Of a stretch of 64,000 nt of DNA, positions 1 to 10,250 are shown piece by piece. Each line of letters opens with the position of its first letter. The stretch's first letter is position 1. The position numbers were made by a program, and so were the translations under genes. The notes under the pieces were generated by a model. That model saw only the letters and a list, made by a program, of their open reading frames with translations, did not search any database and was not told the DNA's origin. Source of the stretch: Biscogniauxia marginata (lineage: Eukaryota; Ascomycota; Sordariomycetes; Xylariales; Xylariaceae). Location of the stretch: contig MU404194.1 of assembly GCA_022695795.1 (NCBI GenBank), forward strand, positions 23,511 through 87,510, given 5' to 3'.

Positions 1-156
1 CAGGTCGCCGGTCCAGTTTCGATCAAGCATAGAGCGGAGTCGTCGCATCAGGACGCTCTTATTGCTGGCAGGTTGATTTTTCGTGGACTGGCTGATTCGA
101 ACCGTGCCGGTCGACAGAAACGTGAGCCTGACAGCCTCGCTAGGAGTGGGAGCCAT
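1..156 (-). CDS. Probable metallo-beta-lactamase-fold hydrolase, N-terminal fragment (runs off the left edge)
   Basis: An open frame reads from an ATG at 156 leftwards for exactly 52 codons and leaves the window without a stop. The protein begins MAPTPSEAVRLTFLSTGTVR and continues with an ISQSTKNQPASNKSV segment and then RRLRSMLDRNWTGDL. I recognise this opening (STGTVR, then an Arg/Leu-rich stretch and a DR-x-WT motif) from fungal proteins annotated as MBL-fold hydrolases or N-acyl homoserine lactonase-like. The zinc-binding HxHxDH motif would lie beyond the edge, so the family call cannot be confirmed here. The ATG follows TATCTAG, so an upstream intron with this acceptor is possible. Transcription runs away from the window, tandem with MRE11 about 800 bp upstream. 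Confidence 0.55.
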   Translation of the reverse strand, partial: MAPTPSEAVRLTFLSTGTVRISQSTKNQPASNKSVLMRRLRSMLDRNWTGDL

Positions 157-955
157 CTAGATAACGTAGATCGCGTAGCCGTATAAATTAATGTCCACTG
201 GTGCGTATACAATCTAATAAAAAGGCTAATCTGGGATATAAACCGAATAGGGAGTTTGCTGGAGTTATATAAGTGACAAGTTCACGGGATTTCGAACGCT
301 TTTTGAGAGGCACATAATGGATCACTGAATCGCCGAACCTGTCAAAACTACTGATATTAAGCCGAGGCACAGCCGCCACTTCCAATCCTCTGTTGTCAGC
401 ACCTGATTAGCTTATAGACCTTTTACTTATATTACTTTCTGTACATCGTGAAAGCCTTGGCGCAGTTCAACTCCAAAATCGGCCCAACTGAATGTTCCTT
501 AAGCAGCCGATTCGGTGTAAATGTAGATCCGAGACCCGCCACATGCAAAATAACAATTTGAGAGGTCCACCGCTATTGATTGGCGAATACTCCCTGTTAC
601 AGTAAGGGAGCATAGTGTTTAGCGACCACTGAGCCACTCCAAAGAGTCTGCTGAACCTCCTTATGAAGATGACGGGTAGCTCTCTATGCCCCTTGAATCC
701 TCTATCCTAACAAGGAGTTGATAGAGACTAGTAAGTGTATTTAGCACCTCGACTATAGAGTATATGTAGCGTCACGATGCAGCTCCTTCGCAGTAACACA
801 TAATCAGAATACTTTCATTTACTGACAACAGAAAGTTAAAAAAAAGCCAACCAACTGTATAGCAACCACCATACGCCTCTGCAAACCAAGTAATGGCGCT
901 ACACTTCATAACCCATATACGCCAAATTGGGTGTCGTCCCAGACTGAGAAAACGG
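157..955. other. Spacer between MRE11 (3' end) and the MBL-type gene (5' end)
   Basis: About 0.8 kb of unremarkable sequence with no convincing coding frame. It should hold the MRE11 3' untranslated region and the promoter of the leftward partial gene. I see no repeat or RNA gene in it. Confidence 0.6.
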
Positions 956-3302
956 CTACCGCCGACGGGACCTCGTCGCGGGTGCCGATTCGAAAGGGTC
1001 GTCCGAGATCTCGTCATCACTTATCTCTAAAGGTTCCTGCTGTGAAGCCTTTTGAGAAAAGTTGAGCTTTGTCTGCCGCGTCTTGGTAGCAGACGCTGCT
1101 GCCCGTGATGGTTGAGATCTCGCCGGTGCTGCTCTTGTTGCTATTGTTGTTTTCGTTCCCCTCTTTGGCGGCGGAGCTGGGGGGTCAACGTCATCATCAT
1201 CCATAAATACGTCTTCATCCTCATCGCTATCTTGTTCGAAAACTTGAGCCTTGCGCCCTCGACCTTTGGCAGGTGCCTTTGGAGCGGGAGTCTTTGAAGC
1301 GGGCTTGGGCTTGGGCTTGGCTGCCGCCGCAGCCTTTCCTCTGCCCCGCGTCTTTGGTGCTGGCGCCTCCTCCTCCTCAACGTCATCCATTTCTTCATCT
1401 TCATCACCTTCATCTATCACCCTGGTCACTTTTCGTCCACGACCTCGGGCTGAAGTGGGCTGCGATATCTCTGTGGCAGGTGCCGAGTGATCAATCGCCT
1501 GTGGCTGATCTTCCCAGTGGCCCTCAAGATCCGAGTCCCATTCATCTGGTTTCGGTTTATAGTTGCGTCTCCTCCTCTGCTTGAGGGTACCTGCCGCAAA
1601 CTCTTGCTCCAGCCTCTGCTTGATTATCTCCATCGCGCTCTCGAGATCTTCTTCCTTGTCGTTCAGTGATAGCATTTGTTTGACTTGTCCCGATAGTGAC
1701 TCAGAAACGAACTGCTCCATGGCATGCTTATCGTCTTTCTCGACAAAGTTTTGAACCGCGTCGCCGAACGGCTTTTGCGGAAGAATTTTCAGGGACTGGG
1801 CGTTTAGGAACTCCTCAACAAGCTTCCCAACTCTGAGGCTATTCATCTCCTCTAGGTTTGCCAATGTCTCCTCAGAAACAACGCCATTTGCCTCAACTTT
1901 CCCTGTTGTGGATTAGCTCCATCCATAAATAGGGGTTGTTTTCTACATACTCTGCACTTTCTTCTTACGGTAAAAGTAAACCACATCATTGGTATTGGCG
2001 ACTTTGTCCTGGAACCGATTTGAGAAACGTTGTGGATTCTCAATATCGTAATGGCCACCTTCTGGCGCAGTATACTCAACCTTGAGACGAATCAAGGGCA
2101 AAGGCCGTTCGCTGGGGTCGAAATCGGCACCTTGTAGCGCCTCCCATTCTGTATTAGCTTCTTCGATCATCTCCTCTACAACGTCCATCAATTTGCGTGT
2201 GAGCTCCTGCCGGTTGTCCTTCTTCTTATCCAACCCTTTGAATCTCTTGTCGCTAGCTAGAGTAATTTCGCCGGCCATGAATGGCCGTACCGTTTTAAGT
2301 CGATGCTTCTCGACCGTGAAGTCCCTCCCTGTTATATTCAGCACGGCAACATGCTTCGCTACAGCCTCGCCCGGCACCAACGATGTAGCGATCGACGATC
2401 CCGGTTGCATAACATGGAAGCCAGTTTCCGGGTTGTGACGAGGATCAACTAAGCATTCGTGTTCGTGGCCCCAGACGACTAGGTCAAGCCATTCCGGAAG
2501 CATATTTTCAGGCAGATAGCTAGTTGGAGTGTGGGCGTAATGGTTCTGATGAACGGAAAGCAGATTGAACCAGTCGCTGGACTGTTGACTAGGTCTAAAC
2601 CATTTAACCTTGTGATCCCTGAAACTCCGGAAAAGCCGCTCATCCCGCACATTACTCAATCCATAAAGCGCCAGTTTGGTCTGGCCTTTCTGAAGCAGAA
2701 CTGGCTTGACCTCGATATTGTCGACTTCGGGAGTCCGACCATAATAGTTGAGAAGGCCAGCAACCTGCAGCAGGTCGAGAGAACAGTAGTTGCCTTCGCC
2801 GCTGGGGTCGTCGTGATTGCCATGGATGGAGAAGACGGGGATGGAGATGTTGATGTCCGGGTCTTCATAGTTGACATGGCCAAAGGCACTCGCGAAGACT
2901 TCATTCGCATCACTGAGGAATTGCAGCTCACACGGTTTCATGCCAAGGCAATTTTGGCGGAGCGATCGCATGACCTGGTACATGGATAATCTCGAAGGTT
3001 TATTGTCATGGAACAGATCGCCAGCCAGTAGCACCATGTCAACCTAGAGATGCTATGAGTAGAAGGTAGGCATCTCAATTTGGGTGGATGCTTACATCTT
3101 CGGTCCGGGCTAGGTTCATGATTTCGTCGAATGTTCTCCAGCTGTCATCCCTACGAATCAAGTCACGCTCCTCGTAGCCTACATGATTGTCTGTGGCGAC
3201 GAGTATGCGAATCGTATCCGCAGCTACTCAGCAGTTGATTAGCCTGTCCTGGAGAACACCAGAGCACAAGATAAACGTACCGGTAAACTGTGATTGTGCC
3301 AT
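956..3302 (-). CDS. mre11: MRE11 double-strand-break repair nuclease
   Basis: Nuclease subunit of the Mre11-Rad50-Xrs2/Nbs1 complex, which tethers and resects DNA ends in the nucleus. Four exons: 3302-3281, 3226-3096, 3043-1951 and 1902-956, giving 730 residues; introns are 48-54 bp with GTACGT, GTAAGC and GTATGT donors. Exon 1 is only 22 nt (MAQSQFT, ending in the first base of a split Val codon). The phosphoesterase motifs appear in order: [30 protein letters not shown] and WGHEHE, covering all expected metal ligands. The Mre11 DNA-binding domain follows. The last 200 or so residues are disordered and acidic with Arg-Gly motifs (ARGRGRK, TRGRGK, KGRGRK) and a Ser/Asp-rich end, as in other Mre11 proteins. 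No break or missing residue seen. An E-box-like TCACGTG lies at 3568-3574 upstream. Confidence 0.96.
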
Positions 3303-4138
3303 CTGTACCTATTGCGGTGACGGGGTGATTAGAAAAGTACTATTCAGATAATTCTGCGTGTGACCTTGCAGAATATCTCACGGCCAATGTCCCATCCTAA
3401 GTGTTGGTGTCTGTCAAAGTTGGCCAGTAGTCAACCATCGTTTGTCCCCAGTTTTCAGGCAGAGAGTCCCATTTGAAATTATGTAACCAGGTAGGCAGAT
3501 GGATAGAAGAATGAACAAAGCGACGCGAATCTGACCGCGTTGAACCCCCCACTAGATTGACTCGAAGTCACGTGCTTTTCAGCATCGACTCGAGAAGGCC
3601 CAATTATTTTATTCATGTATCCAGAAAACAAGGACAAACAGGTGGGGTCCACTATAAGCTCATCAGATTACACATATTGCATTAAGACAAATTCATCGAT
3701 GAATCCATAATGAAGGTAGTTGATGCCAAACCGAGATGGCATAATTGAAGTTTCCTTGCTGTTCGTCTTGCTTTCCATTCCAGCCGAAGCCTTTAGCCCA
3801 CGGCCTGGCATAGGTAGTCATATCAACCATGCAAGCCCGCTACGTGTGGATGCGAAGAACAAAAGGTATCCTCCCCAGCCAGCAGCATCATCCCAATATG
3901 TGGGTAATTTCGAAGTTTGGACCCCAGTCCATCATCGAACATGCCGTTGATGCCCAAGAACGCCTATCCCTAACCCAAGCCAAAAGCTAGACAAGTGAAA
4001 CCGAGCCATATGATGATACCCAATAATGCAAGATATTGCTTGTCACAACGATAGCGTTAGGAGAATGCAACCAAAAAAAAAACTCCCCGAAGAAAAAAAC
4101 CCCGAAAAAAACCCTCGTCCTTTCATGTTCATACAATC
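3303..4138. other. Spacer between the TCP11-family gene (3') and MRE11 (5')
   Basis: Contains the MRE11 promoter and the 3' flank of the TCP11-family gene. It holds TCACGTG at 3568-3574 and an A/C-rich low-complexity stretch at about 4070-4115 with repeated CCCCGAAAAAA units. No coding frame with gene-like content. Confidence 0.6.
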
Positions 4139-7100
4139 TTATACCGCTGCCTGCCTTGCAGCAATAAGCTCTTCCTTGTCAATCTTCTCGGCAATACCTT
4201 CCCACCATACGCCATGAGCGTCTCGATCCACAACGCCAACCCTAACAATCTCGTCAACCATCTCTCTTACCTTCTCTACGAATTCCGGTAGTCCGAGGCT
4301 TGCCAGCTTCTCACTAGCTGTACTGGTAGCCTTGACCTTCTCGCTTGCCGATCCGGCCTGTAGCCTGGCTAAGATATGTCCTCTCACACGCGTAAGCAGT
4401 AGTCGCATCACTGGCTCTCTAGGCTCCGTGTTGTCGCGCTTAGCCTCCGCACTGGCCGTGAGAACCTTTGTTACAAGTGCCTGTAAATGAGTTTTCGTCG
4501 CTGCTGGCATGGAACGCCCCGCTTCGAGGGCTGCCATGACACCGTGCACAGCCGTCGACTGGCTGAGAGGTTTGATAGTATCATCCATAGATTCGAGAAC
4601 AGTGAAAATACGACTAGCCTCCGTCTTCCAGGGTGCCCGAACATCGCGCTTAAGCATATTCTTGCATTGCAACAAGATAGCCCCTGCAGTTATAATGCGA
4701 ATGGTTTGCTGGCCAATCCGTGCGCGGCGCTTCGTATCAAGAGCTAGGGGTTCTGGTACTGTATCCGGAGATGGGGATGGTTGTGTGAACTCGTCCAACA
4801 ACACCTGCCAGTAAATCTTGTCCGGAGTCGGCCGCGAACGCGAATGGTTAATCCCTTCGGGATCACGGCGAGCCGCCTCAGCATACACCTTGCTGCGTGC
4901 AGCGCGCCATGAAGCCTCTGCACGAGCTAGTGTGATAGAGCCACTTCCCATCTCCTCTGCGAATCTCTTCGCCTCATATGGGATGGCATGCTCGGTGAGG
5001 TTTGGTGCTGCGACCTGTAACATGTAGTTGGCATAGTCGTAAAGCATCACATCGATGAATGAGATGAGCGCCTCAAGACGGTCAACAACATTACTCTGAG
5101 TCAGTTTGTTCTCCACGAGATCCTTAACTTCGTCATCGCGGGCGGGCGCACAGAGCTTCGGTAGAAGGGACCCCATTGACGAGAAGAACTTCTCATAGGA
5201 GAAACTACCAGCCAAGAACTGTCGTTGAGCCACCTCCGTGTCGAGGATCTCCCCAATGAAGGTATACATAGAAGAGCCAGCCTTCACCAAATGTTGTAGT
5301 CTATCCTTAATGTAGTTGGCCATGATTATAAGATAGTGGAACTCCTTCTCCTCGTTTCTTGGGCCTGATCTCAGATCCTTAAACAGAGGCTCCATACGCA
5401 CCTTGTGCTGCTCTTGGAAATGTTGATATTCGATACGATACTCGCGGTTGATCGCTAACTCGTGAACAATGACTCTATTATCAGGAAGAATGGGAGGATA
5501 ACTTGATTGAAGGATACTTTGCTTCAATTCTTTCTTGCTAGGTGGGGTAGGCGGCGGTGTGAGGGTTTGGAGTTGCGACGACACGACATGCTCAGCTGTA
5601 GCATGATCAGTTACTGAAGAGGTCTCGCTACCAAGTGAGTGATCTGCGACTCTGGGTTTCGTATCGCCAAGTGGTTTCTTGGCAGCTCTGGCCTTCCTCG
5701 CCTGCTTTACGGCATCGAAAATCATCTTCTTGCCCTGTTGGGGTCCCGCGAGTCGTTTAATCCGTACCATTAGCATTAACTGGTTATCCTTGATGCTTTG
5801 ACGGTAGGACTCAGTCACGGCCTCTTCAGTGCGGTCTTTGACAGTTTGAAGGATCGCATCGAGTTCCACGAATTGGAGGATCATCACTTCAACTAATGCA
5901 TTCGAATCACGAGCCTTCCACGCTATGAAAGCATTATGGAACGTGGCGTACGCTTCCGGTAATGCTCCCAACAACGCGGGAGGCGCCGTGTAGTTGTTCA
6001 TCGATGTCAACCTTGAAAGGATATTCTCAAAAGAGATTAATAAATCTCGGGCCTTGGCAACAAGATCCTGTAACTGTGGATTAGCTAGATCATCACGAGG
6101 GATGGGTTGCCCTGAAGACCCAACCTGCTCCTGCTCTCCTTTATGATCCTTGTTGCTAAGGACTTGAGTCGGATGTCCTAGGATGAGGAAAGCACTTAAG
6201 AAAGTCCGCACGGCAGCCATGTCGTCAACAGACCCTGCATCACCTTCGCTCAAACCGCATATGCGGAGGACTCGTGCAGTCACTATGAGCACCTTTTCTT
6301 GGGCAAGAAGCTCGACCACTTTTTCAAATGAGGTATCTCTGACCCCGTCGATAGTCAGGCCGAGCTCGGAGAACTCACGAACTGCTTTTCTCTTCAACAT
6401 TCCTCTCCACCACCACTGGATCTTGGAGACGGCGACATCCTCGCTCATGGGCGTATCTTCGCCCATAATTGAGGTATCCTGCTCCTCCTCTTCAGACGTG
6501 ACCGAATCTCCACCAGACTTCTTAGTGGTCACGCTTTGGGCCCTCGACCGTCTGGCAGATTGACGACTTCGTAACTCTTCTCTTCGCTTCTCGGCCTCGG
6601 CGAGGCGCTCTTCCATCTGCAACTTCAGCTTGCGTAGCTCTCGTTCCCTTTTCTCTTTCATGCTCTCGGCCACTGCCTTGGCACGTTTGACTTCTTCCGC
6701 ACAAGCCGCCACAATCTCGGCGAGGTTCTTCTCCCTCGCCTGTGCCGCCGCCAGAGCACGCTCCTCAGAATTGGAGTTCTTCTGATGAGCAGTCTTTGCC
6801 AGGGCAGCTCTCAGGCGGACCTTTTCGGCATGCGCAGCTCTATCGGCCAGGCGCGCCTTTCGATCCTCGAGGATGGAAGCACGGCGCAACTGCTGGGCAA
6901 TATACTTGCTCTGAGGGGTGCCATGCTGGACGAAACCGTGGGAAGAGCGCGAGTGGGCAGACGAGATGGAATTACGTCGTGTGGACGCAGCCGAATCTTT
7001 GCGGCGATTCTGGGAGGGACGGTAAAATCGGGCGGCGATGTGTGGGGGTGGGGTGTAGATTCTATGATCCTCCTCTTCTTCGTTCAACGTCATTTCCAAG

Positions 7101-7240
7101 TCCGGGTCTGGAGATGCCGGATCTGGCGTGCCGACGGATTCTTCGATATTTCGAGATGGATCGGTCAGGTCTATGGAGGCGCGACGCATCGTGACGGTGT
7201 TGGGCGGCGACGGCTTTCGGCAATAGATATCTCCTCTCAT
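4139..7240 (-). CDS. TCP11/SOK1-family protein with coiled coil and IQ-like motif
   Basis: Single-exon gene, 1033 residues, ATG at 7240 (a second in-frame ATG lies 17 codons in, at MRRASIDLTDPS). Residues 1-130 are disordered with Ser/Arg-rich patches. About 130-240 is a strongly charged Ala/Glu/Lys/Arg coiled coil. An IQ-like motif (SKIQWWWRGMLKRKAVREF) sits near residue 275 and suggests calmodulin or light-chain binding. The C-terminal 450 residues, from about NRVIVHELAINREYRIE, match the T-complex protein 11 domain. In yeast the family member SOK1 suppresses loss of cAMP-dependent kinase, and fungal homologues are thought to act near PKA signalling; a role here is inferred only. A proline run (TPPPTPPSKK) precedes the domain. 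The length is typical of filamentous fungal members. No introns or breaks seen. Confidence 0.86.
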   Translation of the reverse strand: MRGDIYCRKPSPPNTVTMRRASIDLTDPSRNIEESVGTPDPASPDPDLEMTLNEEEEDHRIYTPPPHIAARFYRPSQNRRKDSAASTRRNSISSAHSRSSHGFVQHGTPQSKYIAQQLRRASILEDRKARLADRAAHAEKVRLRAALAKTAHQKNSNSEERALAAAQAREKNLAEIVAACAEEVKRAKAVAESMKEKRERELRKLKLQMEERLAEAEKRREELRSRQSARRSRAQSVTTKKSGGDSVTSEEEEQDTSIMGEDTPMSEDVAVSKIQWWWRGMLKRKAVREFSELGLTIDGVRDTSFEKVVELLAQEKVLIVTARVLRICGLSEGDAGSVDDMAAVRTFLSAFLILGHPTQVLSNKDHKGEQEQVGSSGQPIPRDDLANPQLQDLVAKARDLLISFENILSRLTSMNNYTAPPALLGALPEAYATFHNAFIAWKARDSNALVEVMILQFVELDAILQTVKDRTEEAVTESYRQSIKDNQLMLMVRIKRLAGPQQGKKMIFDAVKQARKARAAKKPLGDTKPRVADHSLGSETSSVTDHATAEHVVSSQLQTLTPPPTPPSKKELKQSILQSSYPPILPDNRVIVHELAINREYRIEYQHFQEQHKVRMEPLFKDLRSGPRNEEKEFHYLIIMANYIKDRLQHLVKAGSSMYTFIGEILDTEVAQRQFLAGSFSYEKFFSSMGSLLPKLCAPARDDEVKDLVENKLTQSNVVDRLEALISFIDVMLYDYANYMLQVAAPNLTEHAIPYEAKRFAEEMGSGSITLARAEASWRAARSKVYAEAARRDPEGINHSRSRPTPDKIYWQVLLDEFTQPSPSPDTVPEPLALDTKRRARIGQQTIRIITAGAILLQCKNMLKRDVRAPWKTEASRIFTVLESMDDTIKPLSQSTAVHGVMAALEAGRSMPAATKTHLQALVTKVLTASAEAKRDNTEPREPVMRLLLTRVRGHILARLQAGSASEKVKATSTASEKLASLGLPEFVEKVREMVDEIVRVGVVDRDAHGVWWEGIAEKIDKEELIAARQAAV

Positions 7241-8990
7241 TCCAGTTGACTGAAGACGACGGGTGAAACTGCAGATGCAGAGACAAAGAATGTGGCTGTC
7301 GTCTAAATTCCTGGCGCGAGCATAAAATGCGTCCGACGCAGGCTTTGTCTGAGCTCGCTAGACGACTCGGAATGAAAGCTGTGCCTTTGTATCGATCTGT
7401 CGTCAATCACGGACCAACAACAAGCGACGCACTGCGCAGCAACACGTGTGCAGCCAGGAAACGAACGACAATTAAAACGATGGGCGCCGCGAGAAGCGGA
7501 CGAATAGGCGAAGGAAAAAAGGACACTGGTCAGAAGAAGAAGCAGAAAAAGGGAAGTTGGTCAGATGCAGAACTTCGAGGGCTGACGAGTCGCAAGACTG
7601 CGAAAGTTGAAAGTCAAAAAGTGGGAAAGGAAATAAGTGGGAGTTGGAGACGGAGGAGAAAATGATAAGAGGTAGGTTTAGTTTAGAAGGATTACGCTAG
7701 ATTAATCACTGAACAGTACCTGTACATGGTAGCCCACCCAAGTGAAACGTTCGATGTTCAGCGAACAACCAGCCACGCAACCGCAGTATAAGCCAGCCCA
7801 AAGTCACCTGCCGATTATATAAACTTACTACTAACTACTGTATGGAACATTCGATGTCGTAAGCCGGCGATTTAAAGCTTCTCCTAGGCAAACCTTGATG
7901 CCCGTAAAGTATAGTAGAATACTAGTAATCAATATACGTAGTTACATGTATCTATTAAATAAAATAGTTCCTCTCTTTTCTTCCTTTTTCCCCCTTCCTT
8001 TCTAATCTTTCCGCTTCCGTTGCAGATTAGATGATACGAGCCCAGAATTAATCATCGCGCACCTGCACAAGAACGTCAGCACTAAACCCCCATGCCCGAC
8101 TCAGTAAAGCCCGTGATTTTTAGCGCCGCGAGTCCCTTGTCGATGCTGCAGACACTAAAGATAGTATCCCGATCAAATCAGATCCCTCGTTTCCCCTGAT
8201 TCCGCCGCCCCTGTCTAAATACAAACGGTGAGTAGTTATGTAAGCGCACGTCTAACTAAAATACCTCTTCCTTTCACCTTCATTCATTACGTAGTCCTAC
8301 AGTAATGTGCATACCTACTAGGTTAGGTACCTCATATGCGTTATTAACAAAACATCTTCGAGTTGCATCATGTATCAGTAGCATGTAACTTCCTCGTATT
8401 CTGCCCTTAAAAGTTCGAAACAATACCCAAGTCCAGCACCCTTAATATCATACTTAGGATCAGCGTTAGGATCTGTGGAGATTGTGCAGGTCGCCCGCTC
8501 CGCATCCCGGTGCGTGCAACCCCGGCCAAGGTGGAGTTCGGACGGCGATTGTCTCACGACCCAAGATCTAACTCCGGCTTCCCCGGGACTACGTCCTATT
8601 TTTGGTAAGTGGTCATGATCATGTATGCCCACTTCCTCGCGTGAACAGCATGCCCGTCATCCTCAGGTCCTTAGGTAATTATGAGCCTGCTCCAAGATTT
8701 TCAGCCCAGACCCCTAGTCAAATCTGAGAAATGACGACACGTGCACTCCGCCCCAACGCTTGAGAGATCAGTGGATCAAGAAAACCTGCTGCCAGCCTCT
8801 TGAAGTATCAACGAGTCCTCACTTGCATGTCGTCATCTGTTTGAAGTCCGTAATATGTGATTCGTCCGTCTGGTCCAGATCGATGGGCTTGGCGTTGACG
8901 TTTGACGGTATTTACTCCGTTTGCCGTGGAGACGTTGATATTAGCACAGGGAACTGCACGCGCAGAAGACTAGGAACAGATTCATGCTTA
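7241..8990. other. Upstream region of the TCP11-family gene, no gene recognised
   Basis: Holds the presumed promoter and leader of the leftward TCP11-family gene. A basic 112-codon frame at 7327-7665 (plus) is Lys/Arg-rich and shows no family resemblance. A TAGGTTAGGTACCTCA motif is at 8319-8334. Frames at 8375-8632 and 8760-9011 lack gene-like features; the first opens with GTG, not ATG. Confidence 0.55.
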
Positions 8991-10250
8991 GATCATGATC
9001 TTATCATATAATATGGATCAAGTGAAGTTATTCATAGGAGATTATACTGCGATCAAATATATTTTCAAGAAGCTTGTCTAGCTTATTAATAGAACATTTG
9101 GTGAAGAGAAAGTATCACCCACCACACATCATAGTCGGCTATATTTGCCTATACAATGGTAGAACATAATCCATTCAATTAAACGCACATGTATATACCA
9201 ATATGTTTACTAGCATTTAGAAGCAAACCTCAAAAACGAGCCCTTTCTAAACGAGCAAGCTACTTAACTAGCAACATTACACGGATCCTATAAGCTTGTT
9301 TATCAATACGTACCTAATACAGAGAAAACAGTGGTAATAAGGGTGCTAGACTATATGGGGATAATTTATGACCTACCTTATGTTCACTCTGAAATATTAT
9401 TATCACCGCGTGAAACAAGACCTCTAATTTTATAAGAGGCTTTACTGGGTGAATCCTTCTTGACGTCCTATATTCAAGTTGGACCCGTGGTCAACACAAG
9501 CCACACGAAGTTTCTATCATTCTTAAAGGGGGTTGATCATAAATTTAATGTGCAAACACTAGTTAGAAGTAGATGGTTCTTTGACAGCCTCTTCATACGT
9601 TAATATGCAGCGACTAGAAATTCATTTTCTGGATAAATAAGTACTGTTACTTTCAAAGGGCTATGAAAAACATAACATCACTACTTTTATCTAGTATATT
9701 TGTTCTCTCAGTATTTATTACACGCCTTAACCATGTTAATGTATGTGACGGCTGGGTCACATGGTATATAGTTCAACCTAGTGTATCAAGTTGGGGAACT
9801 TGATATTTTGTTACCCTTTTGGGAGCGGGGTGGTTAGTGTGGTTGACTAGTCACTGCCGTGACAATGTAGACCTTTATATTAGTTTATATCTTGTTGGGT
9901 TAAGCTTGTTTATGATTATGATATTTAATTAAATTACTTTGTTTTACTTCCCTTTTATAATGCATTTACATTTCAGCGCTTATAAATTTAAATGCATAAT
10001 TATAGTACTGTTTTCTTAAATTACGATTCCTATGTTATATTTAAAGTAATTTTATTTACAATGTAAATTATATAAATTTTATATCATCTCTTTACTCGTA
10101 TAATTTCAAGGTTTCGTGATTGTAAAGCGCCGCTTCTACAAAAAATCATTCGTAGCTTGAGTGCTGGAACATATAAATGGATACTTGATTGGATATTTTA
10201 ATGAATTATTAATAGAATTCAGAAATACAAATTGGGATCCGTGGATAAAA
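8991..10250. other. AT-rich block, possible remnant of a silenced repeat
   Basis: About 1.25 kb clearly richer in A and T than its surroundings, with long stretches of TA, AT and TTTA and stop codons in every frame. This composition is what repeat-induced point mutation leaves in old transposons of ascomycetes. I cannot identify terminal repeats or a domain, so the transposon origin is inference. Confidence 0.4.

Noticed and set aside
7327..7665. 112-codon basic frame upstream of TCP11
   Set aside because: Lys/Arg-rich low-complexity translation in what is probably the TCP11 promoter and leader; no homology recognised.
8375..8632. 85-codon minus-strand frame between TCP11 and KCS1
   Set aside because: Opens with GTG, no ATG near the start, and no recognisable family.
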